A stretch of 22,097 nucleotides of DNA from Welwitschia mirabilis (lineage: Eukaryota; Gnetophyta; Gnetopsida; Welwitschiales), in NCBI GenBank assembly GCA_051453625.1, contig JBOZIK010000001.1:133001391-133023487 (forward strand), written 5' to 3'. Below, one piece after another: positions 19,133 through 22,097 of the stretch; the first letter of the stretch is position 1; each line of letters begins with the position of its first letter. The position numbers and the translations under genes are program-made. Under the pieces are notes generated by a model. The model searched no databases. It had not been told where the DNA came from and saw only the letters and a program-made list of their open reading frames with translations.

Positions 19133-19888
19133 CTTCGCCAAGCATGCTCATCTCAAAATGTGTTATGATAATATTTGCAAATTCTTTTGATAAACTTTCG
19201 TTAGAAGCCCAAATATTATGTCATCCACATAAATTTGTATAATGATAAAATCCTTTTCAAGTTCTTAACAAATAAAGTTTTATCTATTGTTTCATAGATA
19301 TAACCATTATCATTTAGAAATATGGCTAATTTTTCACACTAAGCTCTTGGAGCTTACTTCAATCCATACAAAGCTTTCTTAAGCCTATAAACATGATTAG
19401 ATTTATAAGGATCTACAAACCATTGTGGTTGTTCTACATACACTTCTTTATTTAAGGTTCCATTTAAAAATGCACTCTTTACATCCATTTAATACACTTT
19501 GATATTCTTAAAGATTACAAATGATAAAAACATTCTAATGCTATCAAACATTGTCAACAGAGCAAATGTGTTATCTATATCAATTCCTTCAATTTGGTTG
19601 TAGCCTTATGCTAGTAATCTTGCTTTGTTTTTAATGACAGTGTTTTCTTCATCACATTTATTCTTAAAGATCCACTTAGTCTCAATGATATTTTTGTCTT
19701 TTGGCCTTTCTAGAAGCTTGCAAACAACATTTTTTTTTTAAATTGTTGTAATTCATCTTGCATGGCCATCATTTATTCTTCATGGGATTCAGCTTCTTCA
19801 AATTTCTTAGGTTCTATTTATGAAACATAACAAATGTAAGCACAAAAATTCTTCATAGAGCTCTTTGTCTTTATCTTTGAGTTAGCTT
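19133..19888 (-). repeat. RT segment, copy B of a direct duplication (E2)
   Basis: Matches 19989-20741 at roughly 80% by eye, same orientation, offset about 855 bp. It runs from the linker block (AACTCAAAGATAAAGACAAAG on the reverse strand) to the MSMLGE block of RT. Both copies have their own stops and indels, so they are separate old sequences and not a recent duplication. Confidence 0.7.
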
Positions 19889-19988
19889 NNNNNNNNNNNN
19901 NNNNNNNNNNNNNNNNNNNNNNNNNNNNNNNNNNNNNNNNNNNNNNNNNNNNNNNNNNNNNNNNNNNNNNNNNNNNNNNNNNNNNNNN
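19889..19988. other. Assembly gap, exactly 100 N
   Basis: A round 100-N run, usually a placeholder for a gap of unknown size. It separates E2 from E3 exactly where related RT sequence begins again. Confidence 0.95.
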
Positions 19989-20741
19989 TTCACCAAGCAT
20001 GCTCATCTCAAAATGGGTTATCATGATATTTGTAAATTTTTTAGATAAACCTTCATTAGAAGTACAAAATATAATATCATCCACATAAATTTATGTAATG
20101 ATAGACATAGTTCTTTTCAAGTCCTTACCAAATAAAGTCTTATGTACTATTCCATAGATATAACCATTATCATTTAGAAATGTAGGTAACTTATGATTCC
20201 AAGCTTTTGGAGCTTGCTTTAACTCATCCAAGGATTTTTTAAGTCTATAAACATCATTAGATTTATGAGGATCTAAAAACCCTTGTGGTTGTTTTACATA
20301 CATGTTTTCATTTAGTGTAAGGCACTTTTTACATTCATTTGATACACTTTTATGTTCTTAAAGGCTAAAAATGATAAAAACATTCTAATGCTCTCAAGTA
20401 TTACAACCAAAGCAAATGTGTCACCTACATCAATGCCTGTAATTTGGTTGTAGCCTTGTGTTATTAATCTTGCTTTGTTTTTTATGATATTGTTTTCTTC
20501 ATTACATTATTCTTAAAGATCCACTTGGTTCCAATGATATTTTTTTTTGTTTTGATCTTTCTATAAGCTTTTAAACATCATTGCTTCTAAATTTTTATAA
20601 TTCATCTTGCATAACTATCATTCATTCTTCATGAGATTTAGCTTCTTCAAATTTCGTACGTTCTATTTATGAAAAATAACAAATGTGGGTATAAAAATTC
20701 TTTATATAAATTCTTGTCTTTATCTTTAAACTAACTTCTCT
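19989..20741 (-). repeat. RT segment, copy A of the direct duplication (E3)
   Basis: Counterpart of 19133-19888. Its left edge is the gap, at the block encoding FEMSMLGE, where copy B continues into the rest of RT. It lacks a few bases that copy B has near 20311, shifting the frame in the first RT catalytic block. Confidence 0.7.
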
Positions 20742-22097
20742 AATAATAAATCCTAAAGGATGATCTTTTAGCTCTTTAAACTATTTAGTTGTAACTTATT
20801 TTGTAGGAACTTCTTCTTTTTCAGAGACATGTCTTTAGTTATGGGGGTAATTGGAGATATGTCTTCCTCATTATGTAAATAAATAGGCCTTGTGCTAACA
20901 TCATCAATTTTCACATTTATTGATTCTTCTATAGTTAAAATTTTTTTTGTTGAAATAATAAGCTCTACTTCTAGTTAAATATCCCAAAAATATTGCTTTA
21001 TCAGCTTTAGATTCAAATTTTCTTAAATGTTTTCTATCTTTTAGCACATAAAATTTACTTCTAAAGACTTTAAAATAAGAAACATTCAATTTTCATTCTT
21101 TTCACAACTCATAAGGAGTTTTATCCATACTGGGTCTAAGATAAACTCTATTTATGATATAACATGCAGTAATAATAGGTTCAGCCCAAAAAGATTTTGG
21201 AACCTCCTTATAATTTAACAAGTTTTTGCCATCTCTTGGAGGACTCTATTCTTTATTTTAGCAATACAATTTTGTTATGGTATTTTAGGGGTTAAAAATT
21301 AGTGATCAATACCATTATCAATGTAATACTTATCAAATAAATGGTTTTCGAATTCACCACCATGATCACTTCTTATTTTCTTTATGGTATATCCTTTTTC
21401 ATTTTAACTTTTGTTGCATGTCTTAACCAAATGTTTATAAGTTTTAGATTTATTTGGAAGAAATTCAACCCATGTATATCTAAATAAATCATCAACCATG
21501 GTAAGAAAATAGCATTTACCTCTTAAACTTTAAGTTTAAATGGAATCTACCAAGTCCATATGAATGAGTTTTAAAGGTATAGTTGTGGAAACTTGGTTTT
21601 TACTCTTGTGTGATGTTATTATTTGTTTTTCCTTTTGGTACACATCACAAAGACCATGTTTTTCAACATTTATTTTCTAAATACCTTTGATAATTTCTTT
21701 TTTAATAATAGTTTTCAAATGATTGTAATTAACATGAGCTAATCTTTTATGTCAAAGATCTTCTTGATTAACATTAGAAAAATAACAACAAGAAAATGAT
21801 TGATCTATGCCATAAACATTATCTATTCTATTTGCATTGAGAATGATATCACTTGTTTTTCCATGCCTAAATTCACATTTAGAACTATAAAAAATAACCT
21901 TATAACCTTTGTCACAAATTTGGTTAATACTAAGTAAATTATGCTTTAAATCATTAACATATAAAACTTCATTTATTCTAGGTAAGTTACCTCCACCGAT
22001 GCTTTTGATTCCTTTAATTTTGGCTCTTCCATTATCACCAAAGATAACTTATCCTCCATCAAAGTCACTTAGCTATTTGAACCTAGATTTGTCTCTC
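19989..22097 (-). pseudogene. E3 pol: protease end, integrase and RT (partial)
   Basis: The window edge enters just after the protease active site: VIFGDNGRAKIKGI then HNLLSINQICDKGY. The GAG-pre-integrase segment RLAHVNYNHLKTI follows, with a later zinc Cys pair reduced to LCDVY. The integrase core keeps Asp in HMDL (21554-21556) and Asp in IRSDHGGEFEN (21365-21367); the third residue, exactly 36 codons on, is Lys (21257-21259) in place of Glu. An open stretch at 21089-20904 (VSYFKVFRSKFYVLKDRKHL) is the integrase C-terminal block. RT has its first Asp changed to Asn (20333-20335), a long open stretch (20303-20091, KQPQGFLDPHKSNDVYRLKK) and an intact YVDD (20076-20087). It ends at the gap. 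Confidence 0.8.

Larger units (their letters stand above)
15059..19888 (-). mobile_element. E2: 3' part of a Sirevirus-like copia element, reverse strand
   Basis: Reading from 19888 leftwards: end of the integrase-RT linker, RT, RNase H, spacer, env-like frame with glutamate tail, 3' untranslated region with two polypurine tracts, and a complete 3' LTR. The gag, protease and integrase half is absent; it lies beyond the 100-N gap or is replaced there by E3. All frames carry stops, but the RT and RNase H catalytic residues that can be read are intact, so E2 looks less decayed than E1. Confidence 0.75.
18247..19888 (-). pseudogene. E2 pol: linker, reverse transcriptase and RNase H
   Basis: The right end (19888-19700) is the linker before RT. 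The first RT catalytic block reads VY[15 protein letters not shown] with its Asp intact (19483-19485) and the preceding Gln turned to stop. The second, IYVDDIIFG (YVDD at 19220-19231), is intact but followed by a one-base deletion. FEMSMLGE near 19133-19160 follows, then SASCIVSLDKNEKLVGQKL. After a 35-N gap the RNase H reads FNDVDWGGCKDDKKITSGNY, LSIVEAEYIIA and FCDNTSTINISKNP, with all three acidic active-site residues present. The C-terminal block ADIFTKLLNF leads to a stop at 18247-18249. Stops replace Trp or Gln at several points. Confidence 0.8.

Noticed and set aside
19006-19242. 78-codon forward frame with hydrophobic residues
   Set aside because: Antisense to the E2 RT, whose conserved blocks are clear on the reverse strand.

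Overview
The window is AT-rich, gene-poor plant nuclear DNA. It consists almost entirely of old, decayed LTR retrotransposons plus a divergent tandem repeat. No intact protein-coding gene, rRNA, tRNA, CRISPR array or bacterial signal was found. Every recognisable coding trace is Ty1/copia, and most of it fits the Sirevirus lineage: a gag with a zinc knuckle and a long coiled-coil gag-pol spacer, pol in the order PR-INT-RT-RNase H, a later reading frame ending in a run of glutamates (the env-like ORF), a C-rich LTR end, and a polypurine tract next to the LTR. The host species cannot be named. The LTR style is common in monocots, but that is only an impression.

Layout. 1-175: probable 3' end of a Ty3/gypsy-type LTR. 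176-about 3190: three divergent copies of a non-coding tandem repeat with a period near 1.43 kb; the first copy has lost about 0.7 kb internally. About 3191-4094: nothing recognised. 4095-13163: element E1 on the + strand. It has a 5' LTR, gag, spacer, PR, INT, RT, RNase H, env-like frame, and only the first 135 bp or so of its 3' LTR. All of it is broken by stops, frameshifts and loss of catalytic residues. 13164-15058: mostly unassigned, with a weak copia gag-like trace at 13991-14580 and a TATA-like box at 15025. 15059-19888: element E2 on the - strand, read right to left as RT, RNase H, spacer, env-like frame, 3' untranslated region with two polypurine tracts, and a 3' LTR of about 1.34 kb. 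19989-22097: element E3 on the - strand, a related pol running from protease to RT and cut by the window edge. E2 and E3 meet at a 100-N gap and overlap in content by about 750 bp, so RT appears twice.

The most interesting signal is regulatory. The U3 part of the E2 LTR carries a regular array with a period of 74-75 bp. Each unit holds two TTGAC-type boxes about 20 bp apart. The same paired spacing recurs, degenerate, in the E1 LTR, and again in the E2 spacer between pol and the env-like frame. This suggests a conserved paired binding module in this family and possibly an internal promoter for the env-like frame.

E1 and E2 lie tail to tail. Nothing here looks capable of autonomous transposition.
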